A stretch of DNA of 64,000 nt. It comes from Palsa-504 sp963790065 (lineage in GTDB: Bacteria; Actinomycetota; Actinomycetes; Streptosporangiales; Streptosporangiaceae). The notes beneath the pieces are model-generated. The model did not search any database, was not told where the DNA came from, and saw nothing but the letters and a program-made list of their open reading frames with translations. Below are positions 54,431 through 63,562 of this stretch, piece by piece (position 1 is the first letter of the stretch; every line of letters starts with the position of its first letter). Both the position numbers and the translations under genes were made by a program. The stretch is from NCBI GenBank assembly GCA_963790065.1, contig CAWBNK010000005.1:62001-126000 (forward strand). Reading direction: 5' to 3'.

Positions 54431-55141
54431 TTAGCTCCGGATCGCGAACTCGCCGGGTGAGGCCACCAGGTCGGGCAGGTTGCTGAGGTCTTCTAGCAGG
54501 TGAGTGGCTCCGGCCCGGCGGAGCCTGCTGCCGTCGTGCACGCCGGACAGGACGCCAACGACGAGCCGGGCCCCGGCCCGGGAGGCGCAGAGGGCACCGC
54601 TCTCACTCGCCGTGACGACGGCCACGTCCCGGACGTCGCCGATGCCCAGCCGCAAGATCGCGGTCAGGATCAGATCGGGCCAGGGGAAGCCCCGGGCCAC
54701 GTCATCCGCGCACAGCACCAGGTCGGCGCGCTGCCGCCAGGCCAGGCGCTCCAGGATCAGGCTGAACGCGGGCCGGGACAGGCAGGACAGCAGGCACAGC
54801 TTGGCCCCGGCCGCGGCCAGCTTGGCCAGCGCGTCGTTCGCGCCGGGCAGGGGCAGGACGCCGAACCGGTCCAGCGCGGCCGCCAGCGACCGCTCGAAGG
54901 CCAGGTCGGCCGCCTGGGCCCGGATCTCGTCTTCGGGAAACAGGCTGTGCATGACGACCGACGGCGACCAGCCGCGAGTCCGGTCGAACTGGACCATGGA
55001 CCTGACGTAGGCCGCCGTGCCCGTCACCACGCCCTGGGTGGCGATGGCCTCCGCGAACGCCCGCTCGAGCACGCTGCCGTCGACCGCAGCGGCTCCAACG
55101 ACGTCACAGCAGACCAAGGACACCGGAGAGGTATCGCTCAC
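54431..55141 (-). CDS. HAD-superfamily phosphatase (phosphonatase-like)
   Basis: A 236-residue HAD hydrolase. Motif I is VCCDVVGAAAVDG, with the nucleophile Asp but no second Asp two residues later, as in phosphonoacetaldehyde hydrolase-like members. Helical cap follows. CLLSCLSRPAFSLIL gives motif II, and the motif IV-like region is in GDVRDVAVVTASESGALCASRAGA. The GTG start at 55141 has GGAGG close upstream and is preferred to a longer frame. The substrate is unknown. Confidence 0.8.
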   Translation of the reverse strand: MSDTSPVSLVCCDVVGAAAVDGSVLERAFAEAIATQGVVTGTAAYVRSMVQFDRTRGWSPSVVMHSLFPEDEIRAQAADLAFERSLAAALDRFGVLPLPGANDALAKLAAAGAKLCLLSCLSRPAFSLILERLAWRQRADLVLCADDVARGFPWPDLILTAILRLGIGDVRDVAVVTASESGALCASRAGARLVVGVLSGVHDGSRLRRAGATHLLEDLSNLPDLVASPGEFAIRS

Positions 55142-55207
55142 CGGCTCGCCTCCTCGTGCCGGGTGGCGGTCAACCGCCGACGGCGGATGCCGCCACACCG
55201 GGCCCCG

Positions 55208-55333
55208 TCAGTTCTCGTCGGCCGTGGTGGCCTCGGTCCACAGGTCGAGTTCGGCGCGGTCAGACTGGACCTTGCGCCAGACAGCGAACCCGCCTAGGCC
55301 GAGCAGCAGGACGACCAGCATGAGCTTCTTCAC
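55208..55333 (-). CDS. DLW-39 family microprotein, 41 aa
   Basis: Reads MKKLMLVVLLLGLGGFAVW then a charged tail with the diagnostic ELDLWTEATTADEN ending. One membrane helix anchors it. The GTG start is at 55333. DLW-39 proteins are almost always found between gyrA and nearby tRNA genes in Actinomycetota, exactly as here. Function is unknown. Confidence 0.9.
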   Translation of the reverse strand: MKKLMLVVLLLGLGGFAVWRKVQSDRAELDLWTEATTADEN

Positions 55334-55494
55334 GGCGAGGAACCCTCCACCTCGATGATTTTCGCGGTCAGCCCGCGACCGCGATCCGCGACCGCAGGTG
55401 TAGGGCAGCTTAGCAAGCCGCTTCGCCTAGTGCCGCTCTGGCCGCGCCAGGGGCACCGCGTGAGAGACGAGTTGTTGCTGGTGAGAAAGGTGAA

Positions 55495-55571
55495 TGGTGG
55501 GGTTACGTGGACTTGAACCACGGGCCTCGTCCTTATCAGGGACGCGCTCTAACCGACTGAGCTATAACCCC
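55495..55571 (-). tRNA. tRNA-Ile (GAU)
   Basis: A minus-strand cloverleaf: acceptor GGGGTTA/TAACCCC, D-arm GCTCAGTCGGTTAGAGC, anticodon loop CTGATAA with anticodon GAU, T-arm CGTGGTTCAAGTCCACG, discriminator A and an encoded CCA at 55495-55497. It lies downstream of gyrA and the DUF3566 gene, the usual place in actinobacteria. Confidence 0.97.
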
Positions 55572-55676
55572 ACGCCACGACGGGCGTGACCTGCGGAAAC
55601 AGGAGCAGGGATAATCCTACCGTACCCGCGCGGCGGGTTGCGCCGGGACGCTGAAGCCGACCGCCGCGACCGCGGG

Positions 55677-56699
55677 TCACTCGGTCTCGCGGAGGGTCAC
55701 CTCCACGCCGCCGATCAGCCGGGACGTCAGGTTGTAGATCACCGCGCCGATGGTCGACATCGCGGTGATCAGCACGATGTTCAGCGATCCGAGCAGGGCG
55801 GTGTAACCGAGCACCTTGGAAGCGGTGAACCACTTGGCCGCGTTCACCCCGGCCGAATCCTGGCTGGAGGTCAAGCTGGCCACGACCCGCTGCAGGGACT
55901 CGAACACGCCCAGCGCCGACAGCGCGCCATAGAGCACGCTGACCGCGATGAACAGGATCACGAAGGCCACCAGGGAGACCACGAAGCTGAACTTCATCAC
56001 CGACCAGGGCTCGACCCGGGCGATGGTCAGGTGCGCCTGCCGGGCCGAGCGCTTGGACCCCTTGCGGCGGCCGCCCTGGCCGGCCTGCTTCGCCGGGCCG
56101 ACGGTCGCGGCCGGGGCCGCCTTGGCCGAGGAGGTCTTGGCGTCCGTGTTCGAGCGCAGGAAGCTCCGCGCGGGGGAGGACGGCGACGTTGGGGCGGGCT
56201 CGGGCGTCGCCCAGGTGAACGCGGCCGCGGTCACGGACGGCTGCTCCGGCTCGGCCGGCGCAGGCGAGGGCTCCCCGGTGCCAGTGACGGTGCCAGTAGC
56301 GGCCGGAGAGAACAGGTCAGCCCCGACCGGCAATACCGGGTCCGGCGCAGCCGCGATGGGGGGCTCCGCCACAGGCGCAGCATCCGGCATCGACGGGCCA
56401 GGGTCGTCGAAGGTCAGGTTCTCATCAGCCCGGGCGACCGGACTGGACACCGGACGGCTGAACATGAACGGCGAGCTGTCACGGGCTGACCCGATGGTGT
56501 CGGCGGGCAGGGCAGGTATGGTCTCGCCGTCCAGGCCCGAGCCGGCGGAGCGCTCCGTGCCGTTCTCAGCCGCGGCCGAGCTTCCGTTGGCCGTAGCGTC
56601 CTGGTCATGGTCAGCCATCAGGTCGTCGTCCGGCCGTGTGGTCACGACCGTTGGTGAGGCTCCACCTGAGCCGTCGGGCGTGTTAGCGCGCCTGTCCAA
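55677..56699 (-). CDS. DUF3566 membrane protein
   Basis: A 340-residue protein. Residues 1-215 are Pro/Ala/Ser-rich and probably disordered; the DUF3566 domain follows, beginning RQAHLTIARVEPWSVMKFSF. It has two membrane spans (FVVSLVAFVILFIAVSVLYG and the ALLGSLNIVLITAMSTIGAV block) and ends near GGVEVTLRETE. The gene is found directly after gyrA in most actinobacteria. Function is not established; some studies tie it to envelope growth or division. Confidence 0.9.
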   Translation of the reverse strand: MDRRANTPDGSGGASPTVVTTRPDDDLMADHDQDATANGSSAAAENGTERSAGSGLDGETIPALPADTIGSARDSSPFMFSRPVSSPVARADENLTFDDPGPSMPDAAPVAEPPIAAAPDPVLPVGADLFSPAATGTVTGTGEPSPAPAEPEQPSVTAAAFTWATPEPAPTSPSSPARSFLRSNTDAKTSSAKAAPAATVGPAKQAGQGGRRKGSKRSARQAHLTIARVEPWSVMKFSFVVSLVAFVILFIAVSVLYGALSALGVFESLQRVVASLTSSQDSAGVNAAKWFTASKVLGYTALLGSLNIVLITAMSTIGAVIYNLTSRLIGGVEVTLRETE

Positions 56700-56808
56700 G
56701 CGTCCTCCTCTAATCCGACCCTCATGAGGTTATCTCCGGACGACACGCCCGTTTGACACCCATGCGAAGAAGACGGCGTTCTGCCGGGACTCCGCGACAA
56801 CGTTATAC

Positions 56809-59364
56809 TCATGTGACGCTTTCGTCAGGGTATTCGTTGCCGTCAACTTCAGTTGGCTCACCTTCCGGAACCTCCTGGTCATCCTCCTCTTCCGCCGGCT
56901 CCTGATCGCCCTCGGCGTTGCGGGCCAGTCCCACCACGCTATCTCCGGCCGCGAGATTCATCAGCCGCACCCCCATGGTCTGGCGGCCCGACTGCTTGAC
57001 CTCCCCGGCCCGGGTCCTGATCACGCCGCCGTTGGAGGTGATGGCGAAGACCTCGTCGTCGGCGTTCACCATGAGCGCGCCGACCAGTTCGCCGCGGGCT
57101 TCCACGATCTTGGCCGTGACCACGCCGCGGCCGCCGCGACCCTGCACCGGGTAGGCGTCGGCCGGGGTGCGCTTGGCGTAGCCGCCGCCCGTGGCGACCA
57201 GGACGTCTTCGCCCTCCTTGACCACGTACATGCCGAGCAGCTCGTCGCCGTCCACAAAGCGCATCCCGATGACGCCCGAGGTGTCGCGGCCCATCGGCCG
57301 CAGCGACTCGTCGCTGGCATGGAACCTGATGGCCTGCGCGCCCTTGCTGACCAGCAGCAGGTCCTCGTCGGGCGAGACCAGCCGGGCCGCGATGACCTCG
57401 TCGTCCTCGCGCAGGTTGATGGCGATGATGCCGCCGGACCGGGGCGAGTCGAACGCGGTCAGCTTGGACTTCTTGACCAGTCCGTCCCTGGTGGCCAGCA
57501 CCAGGTACGGCGCCACCTGGTAGTCGCGCAGCGCCAGGACCTCGGCGATGCGCTCGTCGGGCTGGAACGCCAGCAGGTTGGCCACATGCTGGCCGCGGGC
57601 GTCGCGGCCGGCGTCGGGCAGCTCGTAGGCCTTGGCCCGGTAGACCCGGCCCTTGTTGGTGAAGAACAGGATCCAGTGATGGGTCGTGGTGACGAAGAAG
57701 TGGTCCACGATGTCATCGGTGCGCAGCTGGGCGCCGCGGACGCCCTTGCCGCCGCGCCGCTGGGCCCGGTACAGATCGGTCCTGGTCCGCTTGGCGTACC
57801 CGCCGTAGGTGATGGTGACCGCGACGTCCTCTTCGGCGATCAGGTCCTCGTCGGCCACCTCGCCGTCGTAGGCGATGATCTCGGTGCGCCGCTCGTCGCC
57901 GTACCTGGTGACGATCTCGGCCAGCTCGGAGCCGACGATCTCCCGCTGCCGCTCCGGCGAGGCCAGGATGGATTCGTAGTCCGCGATCTTGGCTTCCAGG
58001 TCGTCGCGCTCGTTGACCAGCTCCTGCCGCTCCAGGGCGGCCAGCTTGCGCAGCTGCATGTCCAGGATGGCCCGGGCCTGGATCTCGTCGATCTCCAGCA
58101 TGCTCATCAGGCCCTGCTGCGCTTCCGCGGCCGACGCGCTGGCCCGGATCAGCGCGATGACCTCATCGATCCGGTCCATGGCCTTGAGCAGCGCGGCCAC
58201 GATGTGCAGCCGCTCGGCGGCCTTGCGCAGGCGGAACTTGGTGCGCCGGACGATGACCTCGATCTGGTGCGCCACCCAGTACCTGATCATCTGGTCCAGG
58301 CGCAGGGTGCGCGGCACCCCGTCGACCAGAGCCAGCATGTTGGCGCCGAAGGTGTCCTGCAGCTGGGTGTGCTTGTACAGGTTGTTCAGCACGACCTTGG
58401 CCACGGCGTCCCGCTTGAGCACGATGACCAGCCGCTGGCCGGTGCGGCCGCTGCTCTCGTCGTGGATGTCGGAGATGCCGCTGACCTTGCCTTCCCTGAC
58501 CAGCTCGGCGATCTTGGTGGCCAGGTTGTCCGGGTTGACCTGGAACGGCAGCTCCTTGACCACCAGGCAGGCGCGGCCGCGGGGGTCCTCCTCGACCTCG
58601 ACCACGGCGCGCATGACGATCGAGCCGCGGCCGGTGCGGTAGGCATCCCGGATGCCGCGACGGCCCACGATGAGGCCGCGAGTGGGGAAGTCGGGGCCCT
58701 TGATCCGCTCCATCAGCGCGTCGAGGAGCTCCTCGTCGCCTACCTCGAAGTTGTCCAGGTACCACTGCACCCCGGCCGCGACCTCGCGCAGGTTGTGCGG
58801 CGGGATCTTGGTGGCCATGCCGACCGCGATGCCCTCGGACCCGTTGATGAGCAGGTTGGGGAACCTGGCCGGCAGCACCACGGGCTCGGACGAGCGGCCG
58901 TCGTAGTTCTCCCGGAAGTCAACGGTGTCCTCGTTGATGTCCCGCAGCATCTCCATCGCCAGCGGGGACAGACGGCACTCCGTGTACCGCATGGCCGCGG
59001 GCGGGTCGTTGCCCGGCGAGCCGAAGTTGCCCTGGCTGTCGATCAGCGGCATCCGCATCGACCAGGGCTGCGCCATCCGGACCAGGGCGTCGTAGATCGC
59101 GCTGTCGCCGTGCGGATGGTAGTTGCCCATGACCTCGGCCACGGGCCTGGCGCACTTGACGTAGCCCCGCTCCGGACGGAAGCCCTGGTCGTACATGGCG
59201 TACAGGATGCGGGCGTGCACCGGCTTGAGCCCGTCCCGCACGTCCGGCAGGGCCCGGCCGACGATGACGGACATCGCGTAGTCGATGTAGCTGCGCTGCA
59301 TCTCGTACTGGATGTCGACCGGCTCGGTGCGGTCGTAGCCCGGCGTCTCTGTAACTTCCGTCAC
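56809..59364 (-). CDS. gyrA: DNA gyrase subunit A
   Basis: An 851-residue catalytic subunit that cuts and passes DNA. The winged-helix active site has YHPHGDSAIYDALVRMAQPW (quinolone-determining region with Ser and Asp at the usual resistance positions, so wild type there) and AMRYTECRLSPLAMEML with the catalytic Tyr. The C-terminal pinwheel contains the GyrA box RAQRRGGKGVRG. The tail is acidic. It lies 52 bp after gyrB and forms A2B2 gyrase with it. Confidence 0.98.
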   Translation of the reverse strand: MTEVTETPGYDRTEPVDIQYEMQRSYIDYAMSVIVGRALPDVRDGLKPVHARILYAMYDQGFRPERGYVKCARPVAEVMGNYHPHGDSAIYDALVRMAQPWSMRMPLIDSQGNFGSPGNDPPAAMRYTECRLSPLAMEMLRDINEDTVDFRENYDGRSSEPVVLPARFPNLLINGSEGIAVGMATKIPPHNLREVAAGVQWYLDNFEVGDEELLDALMERIKGPDFPTRGLIVGRRGIRDAYRTGRGSIVMRAVVEVEEDPRGRACLVVKELPFQVNPDNLATKIAELVREGKVSGISDIHDESSGRTGQRLVIVLKRDAVAKVVLNNLYKHTQLQDTFGANMLALVDGVPRTLRLDQMIRYWVAHQIEVIVRRTKFRLRKAAERLHIVAALLKAMDRIDEVIALIRASASAAEAQQGLMSMLEIDEIQARAILDMQLRKLAALERQELVNERDDLEAKIADYESILASPERQREIVGSELAEIVTRYGDERRTEIIAYDGEVADEDLIAEEDVAVTITYGGYAKRTRTDLYRAQRRGGKGVRGAQLRTDDIVDHFFVTTTHHWILFFTNKGRVYRAKAYELPDAGRDARGQHVANLLAFQPDERIAEVLALRDYQVAPYLVLATRDGLVKKSKLTAFDSPRSGGIIAINLREDDEVIAARLVSPDEDLLLVSKGAQAIRFHASDESLRPMGRDTSGVIGMRFVDGDELLGMYVVKEGEDVLVATGGGYAKRTPADAYPVQGRGGRGVVTAKIVEARGELVGALMVNADDEVFAITSNGGVIRTRAGEVKQSGRQTMGVRLMNLAAGDSVVGLARNAEGDQEPAEEEDDQEVPEGEPTEVDGNEYPDESVT

Positions 59365-59416
59365 TTGGTAATCCCTACTTCAATAACGAACCAGCCAGCC
59401 CGAACCGGCCGGCGGA

Positions 59417-61354
59417 TCAGATGTCCAGGAACCGGACGTCCTTGGCGTTGCGGGTGATGAACGAGCGGCGCGCCTCCACGTCCTCGCCCATCAGCACGCT
59501 GAACAGCTCGTCGGCCTGCGCCGCGTCATCCAGCGTGATCTGGAGCAGGATCCGCTTGGCCGGGTTCATCGTGGTGTCCCAGAGCTCATCGGCGTTCATC
59601 TCGCCGAGGCCCTTGAACCGCTGCACCGCGTCCCGCGGCCTGGGGTCCCGGCGGCCGGCCGCGATGCCCGCCTCGATGACCCGGTCCCGCTCGGGGTCGG
59701 AGTAGGCGTACTCCGGCTGGGCGCCGCGCCCCTCCCACTTGATCTTGTACAGCGGCGGCTGGGCCAGGTACACGTGCCCGGCCTCGACCAGCGGCTTCAT
59801 GAACCGGAACAGCAGCGTGAGCAGCAGCGTCCTGATGTGCTGCCCGTCCACGTCGGCGTCCGCCATCAGGATGATCTTGTGGTAGCGGAGCTTGGCGATG
59901 TCGAACTCGTCGTAGATCCCGGCGCCCAGCGCGGTGATCATCGACTGGACCTCAGTGTTCTTCAGCACCCGGTCGATCCGCGACTTCTCCACGTTGATGA
60001 TCTTGCCGCGGATGGGCAGGATGGCCTGGAACTTCGGGTCCCGGCCGCCCTTGGCCGAGCCGCCCGCCGAGTCGCCCTCGACCACGTAGATCTCGGAAAT
60101 CGCCGGGTCGGTGGACTGGCAGTCGGCCAGCTTGCCGGGCAGCGCCGTGGAGTCGAGCAGGGACTTGCGGCGGGTCAGGTCGCGGGCCTGGCGGGCGGCG
60201 ATCCGGGCCCGGGATGCCTGGCTGGCCTTGTTGATGATCTCCTTGGCCTCGCCCGGGTTGCGATCGAACCAGTCCCGCAGGTGGTCGTTGCAGGCCTTCT
60301 GCACGAACGACTTGGCCTCGGTGTTGCCGAGCTTGGTCTTGGTCTGGCCCTCGAACTGCGGCTCGGCCAGCTTGACCGACACGATCGCGGTCAGGCCCTC
60401 GCGCACGTCATCGCCGGTCAGGTTGTCGTCCTTCTCCCGCAGCAGCTTCTGCTCGCGGGCGTACCGGTTGACGATGGTGGTCAGCGCGGCGCGGAAGCCC
60501 TCCTCGTGGGTGCCGCCCTCGGCCGTGTTGATCACGTTGGCGAAGGTGTGCACCGACTCGGTGTAGGCGCCGGTCCACTGCATGGCGATGTCGACGGACA
60601 TCCCCTTGGTCTCCTCGCCGAAGTCGATCACCGTGTTGTGCACGGGCTCCTTGGAGGCATTGATGTACCGGACGAAGTCAGAGATCCCGCCCTCGTAGAG
60701 GTATTCCACCGCCCTCGGCTCGTCGCTGCGCTCGTCGCGCAGCGAGATGGCCAGGTTCTTGTTCAGGAAGGCCGTCTCCTGCAGCCGCCTGGACAGGGTC
60801 TCGAAGGACCAGTCGGTGGTCTCGAAGATGTCCTGGTCCGCCCAGAAGGTGGTGGTGGTGCCGGTCTGCTCGGTGGCGGCGCCGCGGATCAGCGGGCCCA
60901 TCGGGTCGCCGCGCTCGTAGGCCTGCGACCAGACGTAGCCGTCCCGGCGCACCTCGACCTCGAGCATGGCCGACAGGGCGTTCACCACCGACACGCCGAC
61001 GCCGTGCAGGCCGCCGGAGACCGCGTAGGACGTACCGTCGAACTTGCCGCCCGCGTGCAGCGTGGTCATGACGACCTCGAGCGCCGGGCGGTGCTCCACC
61101 GGGTGCTCGTCCACCGGGATGCCCCGGCCGTCGTCCTCCACCCGCACGCCGCTGTCGGACAGCAGGGTCACGTTAATGGTGTCGCAGTACCCGGCCAGCG
61201 CCTCGTCGACGGAGTTGTCCACGACCTCGTAGACCAGGTGATGCAGCCCCCGCTCACCGGTCGAGCCGATGTACATTCCGGGTCGCTTGCGGACGGCCTC
61301 CAGGCCTTCAAGGACCTTGATCGAGTGTGCATCGTAGGACAAACCGAACTCCAT
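59417..61354 (-). CDS. gyrB: DNA gyrase subunit B
   Basis: A 645-residue ATPase subunit. The GHKL site has EVVDNSVDEALAGYCDTI and DDGRGIPVDEHP, and GGLHGVGVSVVNALS is the lid motif. The TOPRIM domain has VEGDSAGGSAKGGRDPKFQA and LMADADVDGQHIRTLLLTL for metal binding. The start ATG at 61354 lies just before the conserved HSIKVLEGLEAVRKRPGMY; other actinobacterial GyrB proteins have slightly longer N-termini. Downstream gene is gyrA. Confidence 0.98.
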   Translation of the reverse strand: MEFGLSYDAHSIKVLEGLEAVRKRPGMYIGSTGERGLHHLVYEVVDNSVDEALAGYCDTINVTLLSDSGVRVEDDGRGIPVDEHPVEHRPALEVVMTTLHAGGKFDGTSYAVSGGLHGVGVSVVNALSAMLEVEVRRDGYVWSQAYERGDPMGPLIRGAATEQTGTTTTFWADQDIFETTDWSFETLSRRLQETAFLNKNLAISLRDERSDEPRAVEYLYEGGISDFVRYINASKEPVHNTVIDFGEETKGMSVDIAMQWTGAYTESVHTFANVINTAEGGTHEEGFRAALTTIVNRYAREQKLLREKDDNLTGDDVREGLTAIVSVKLAEPQFEGQTKTKLGNTEAKSFVQKACNDHLRDWFDRNPGEAKEIINKASQASRARIAARQARDLTRRKSLLDSTALPGKLADCQSTDPAISEIYVVEGDSAGGSAKGGRDPKFQAILPIRGKIINVEKSRIDRVLKNTEVQSMITALGAGIYDEFDIAKLRYHKIILMADADVDGQHIRTLLLTLLFRFMKPLVEAGHVYLAQPPLYKIKWEGRGAQPEYAYSDPERDRVIEAGIAAGRRDPRPRDAVQRFKGLGEMNADELWDTTMNPAKRILLQITLDDAAQADELFSVLMGEDVEARRSFITRNAKDVRFLDI

Positions 61355-61452
61355 CCTGCATCAGAAGCGCACAGCCCAGCCCCCAAGATGTGGCCATCCT
61401 TGCGCTAGTTCATTTTACCTTCAGGCACCGACAGCCAGGGCCGTCTTGCCTT

Positions 61453-62070
61453 CTAGCCGTACGTGTCGCGTGGTCCGCGGCCGCCGGGAACCCGCCAGGC
61501 GCCGCGCTGGCGCGGCGGCGCCGGACCCCGGACCCTGACCCGGCGGACGGATCCGTCGCCTAGCTCGTCGTTCAGCCGCTTGACCAGCACCGACGCCAGC
61601 AGCCGCACCTGGGTGGCCCAGGCGGTCGAATCGGCCGTCACCGCGAGCTCCCCTTCGGCGAAGCTATCGGGCTTGGTGTGCGCGGCCAGGTCCGCGCCGA
61701 CGATCTCCGCCCAGCGGCCGAACACCGAGCCCATCGCGGCCCGCTGCTGCCAGCCATGCTGGTTCAGCAGGCCGTCGATGGCGCTGGTCAGCGGCTGCGG
61801 GTCGTCCCGGCGCAGCCGCCCCCGGCCTCGGCCAGACACATCTGCGCCGGACACATTTGTCCGGCTGGTCCCGGCGGGCCGCGCCCCGGCACCGGACGGG
61901 TCGTCGGGGCGGGCCGGGGGTACGCCGGACCGTTCGGCCCCATCGGTCTGGCCCGGCCCCGGCTGACGGTGGAGGCCAGCGGGCAGATCGCCCCTGCCCC
62001 GCGCGTCCGCCTTGGCCTCGGCCAGCGCGCCCGCCGCCAGCCGCCCCCGGTCGGTGCCGTCAGCCGGCAC
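61453..62070 (-). CDS. dciA: DciA (DUF721) helicase-loader protein
   Basis: A 205-residue protein. The N-terminal half is disordered and basic; the KH-like DUF721 domain is at about 110-185 (VFGRWAEIVGADLAAHTKPD, LAVTADSTAWATQVRLLA). DciA loads or stabilises the replicative helicase in bacteria lacking DnaC. The GTG start at 62070 overlaps the recF stop by 11 bp and is favoured over longer frames. Conserved recF-dciA-gyrB order. Confidence 0.9.
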   Translation of the reverse strand: MPADGTDRGRLAAGALAEAKADARGRGDLPAGLHRQPGPGQTDGAERSGVPPARPDDPSGAGARPAGTSRTNVSGADVSGRGRGRLRRDDPQPLTSAIDGLLNQHGWQQRAAMGSVFGRWAEIVGADLAAHTKPDSFAEGELAVTADSTAWATQVRLLASVLVKRLNDELGDGSVRRVRVRGPAPPRQRGAWRVPGGRGPRDTYG

Positions 62071-63265
62071 TGCTGATCTCGCTGCCCCGGACGGTGAACC
62101 GCGCACCGGTCAGCACCGCGGGAACGTCCGCCGGAACCGCCGCGGTGATCAGGACCTGCTCGGCGCCGGCGACCAGGACGGCCAGCCGGTCCCGGCGGCC
62201 CGCGTCGAGCTCGGCGAACACGTCGTCCAGGATGAGCACCGGATCCTCGCGCCGCTCCCGCAGCAGCGCGAAGCTGGCCAGGCGCAGGGCTAGCGCCATA
62301 GACCAGGACTCGCCGTGACTGGCGTAGCCGCGGGCGGGCAGCCCGCCGATGGCCAGCTCGAGCTCGTCCCGGTGCGGGCCGACCAGGCAGACACCCCGGT
62401 CCAGCTCACTGGCCCGGGCCCCCGCCAGCGCCTTGAGCAGTGCCGACTCGAGCAGTGCCGTCTCAAGCTGGGCCGACTCGAGCTGGGCCGACTCGAGCTG
62501 GGCCATCTCAAGCGCGGCCGCGTCATCGAACCCATCGTCATTATTAAACGCTGAGCTGCGGTAATTCATTCCCGACGCCTCGCCGAGCGCCCCGCCGGAG
62601 ACGGCCTCGTAGGCGGCCTCGACGTGCGGCCGCAGCGCGGCGACCAGCCGCATCCGGCCGGACAGCAGCGGGGCGGCGGTCCGGGCCAGCTGCGCGTCCC
62701 AGGTGTCGAGCGTGGCCGTCATCGCCTCGCGGGCGGCGCCGCGCAGGTGGCCCTTGCTGCCCGCCGATTTCAGCAGCGCGGTCCGCTGCCGCAGCACCCG
62801 CTCGTAGTCGGCGCGGAGGCCCGAGTACCGCGGCGCGCTGGCCACCAGCAGATCGTCGAGGAACCGACGGCGCTCGCCGGGATCGCCCTTGACCAGGGCC
62901 AGGTCCTCCGGCGCGAACAGCACGGTGCGCAGCGTGCCCAGGATGTCCCGCGGCCGCAGCAGCGGGGCCTTGTTCAGCCTGACCCGGTTGGCCCGCCCGG
63001 GGTTGAGCTCGACCTCGATCAGCGCGCTGCCCGGCTCCCCGGTCACGGCAGCGCGCAGGATGGCCCGTTCGGCCCCCTGCCTGACCAGCGGCCCGTCGGC
63101 GGATACCCGGTGGCTGCCCAGCGTGGCCAGGTACCCGATCGCCTCGACCAGGTTGGTCTTGCCCTCCCCGTTCGGCCCGCTGAACGTGCTGACCCCTGCG
63201 GTCAGCTCCAGGCTGACCTCGGCATAGGACCGGAAGTCCGTCAGCCCCAGCCTCGTCAAGTGCAC
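62060..63265 (-). CDS. recF: DNA replication/repair protein RecF with repeat insertion
   Basis: A 401-residue ABC-type ATPase for gap repair. The Walker A is FSGPNGEGKTNLVEAIGYL, the signature region HGESWSMALALRLASFALL, and Walker B with D-loop VLILDDVFAELDAGRRDRL. An unusual stretch at about residues 253-283 is made of AQLES-type five-residue repeats in place of the usual short helix before LVGPHRDELEL. The chain is otherwise normal. It is downstream of dnaN on the minus strand. Confidence 0.97.
   Translation of the reverse strand: MHLTRLGLTDFRSYAEVSLELTAGVSTFSGPNGEGKTNLVEAIGYLATLGSHRVSADGPLVRQGAERAILRAAVTGEPGSALIEVELNPGRANRVRLNKAPLLRPRDILGTLRTVLFAPEDLALVKGDPGERRRFLDDLLVASAPRYSGLRADYERVLRQRTALLKSAGSKGHLRGAAREAMTATLDTWDAQLARTAAPLLSGRMRLVAALRPHVEAAYEAVSGGALGEASGMNYRSSAFNNDDGFDDAAALEMAQLESAQLESAQLETALLESALLKALAGARASELDRGVCLVGPHRDELELAIGGLPARGYASHGESWSMALALRLASFALLRERREDPVLILDDVFAELDAGRRDRLAVLVAGAEQVLITAAVPADVPAVLTGARFTVRGSEISSAG
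62434..62515 (-). repeat. In-frame 15-bp repeats inside recF
   Basis: About five 15-bp units related to GAGCTGGGCCGACTC. Read on the minus strand they give (A)QLES, QLES, QLET, LLES, LLK. Two central units are identical at the DNA level. They lengthen a helical arm of RecF and point to slippage expansion. Confidence 0.85.
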
Positions 63266-63430
63266 ACCCCGAGACTACAGACGCGAACGGCCGACCGGGC
63301 CTTAGCGCAGCCACCCACTACTACGGCGCCGGATCTCGGAGCTCCGCTCCGAGCCATCCCGCGGCCCGCGAGGGCCGCCAGGCCCTCCGGCCGCGCGATA
63401 CTACGGTCTGCACCCCAGCGGGGCGCGAAG

Positions 63431-63559
63431 CGCACCGGGGGTTCCAGGGGGTCGCCCCCCTGGGCCAGCACAGCGCACCGGGGGGCTCCGGGGGGTCGCC
63501 CCCCTGGGCCAGCACAGCGCACCGGGGGGCTCCGGGGGGTCGTCCCCCCGGGCCAACAC
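63431..63559. repeat. Three tandem 43-44 bp units with G/C hairpins between dnaN and recF
   Basis: Units at about 63431-63473, 63474-63517 and 63518-63559 each start CGCACCGGGGG and hold GGGGG(G)TCGCCCCCC or GGGGGGTCGTCCCCCC, which folds as a hairpin, followed by GGGCCAGCACAG. Units two and three are nearly identical. They fill the right part of the 297-bp dnaN-recF gap and begin 4 bp past the dnaN stop, so they could end or attenuate the dnaN transcript. An inverted version of the core occurs at 8813-8834. Confidence 0.85.
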
Positions 63560-63562
63560 CGC

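Noticed and set aside
57319..61408. Long plus-strand frames opposite gyrA and gyrB
   Set aside because: They are GC-driven complements of intact gyrase genes with low-complexity composition.
63431..63559. CRISPR array between dnaN and recF
   Set aside because: Three adjoining 43-44 bp units with no unique spacers and no cas genes nearby; they are tandem hairpin repeats.
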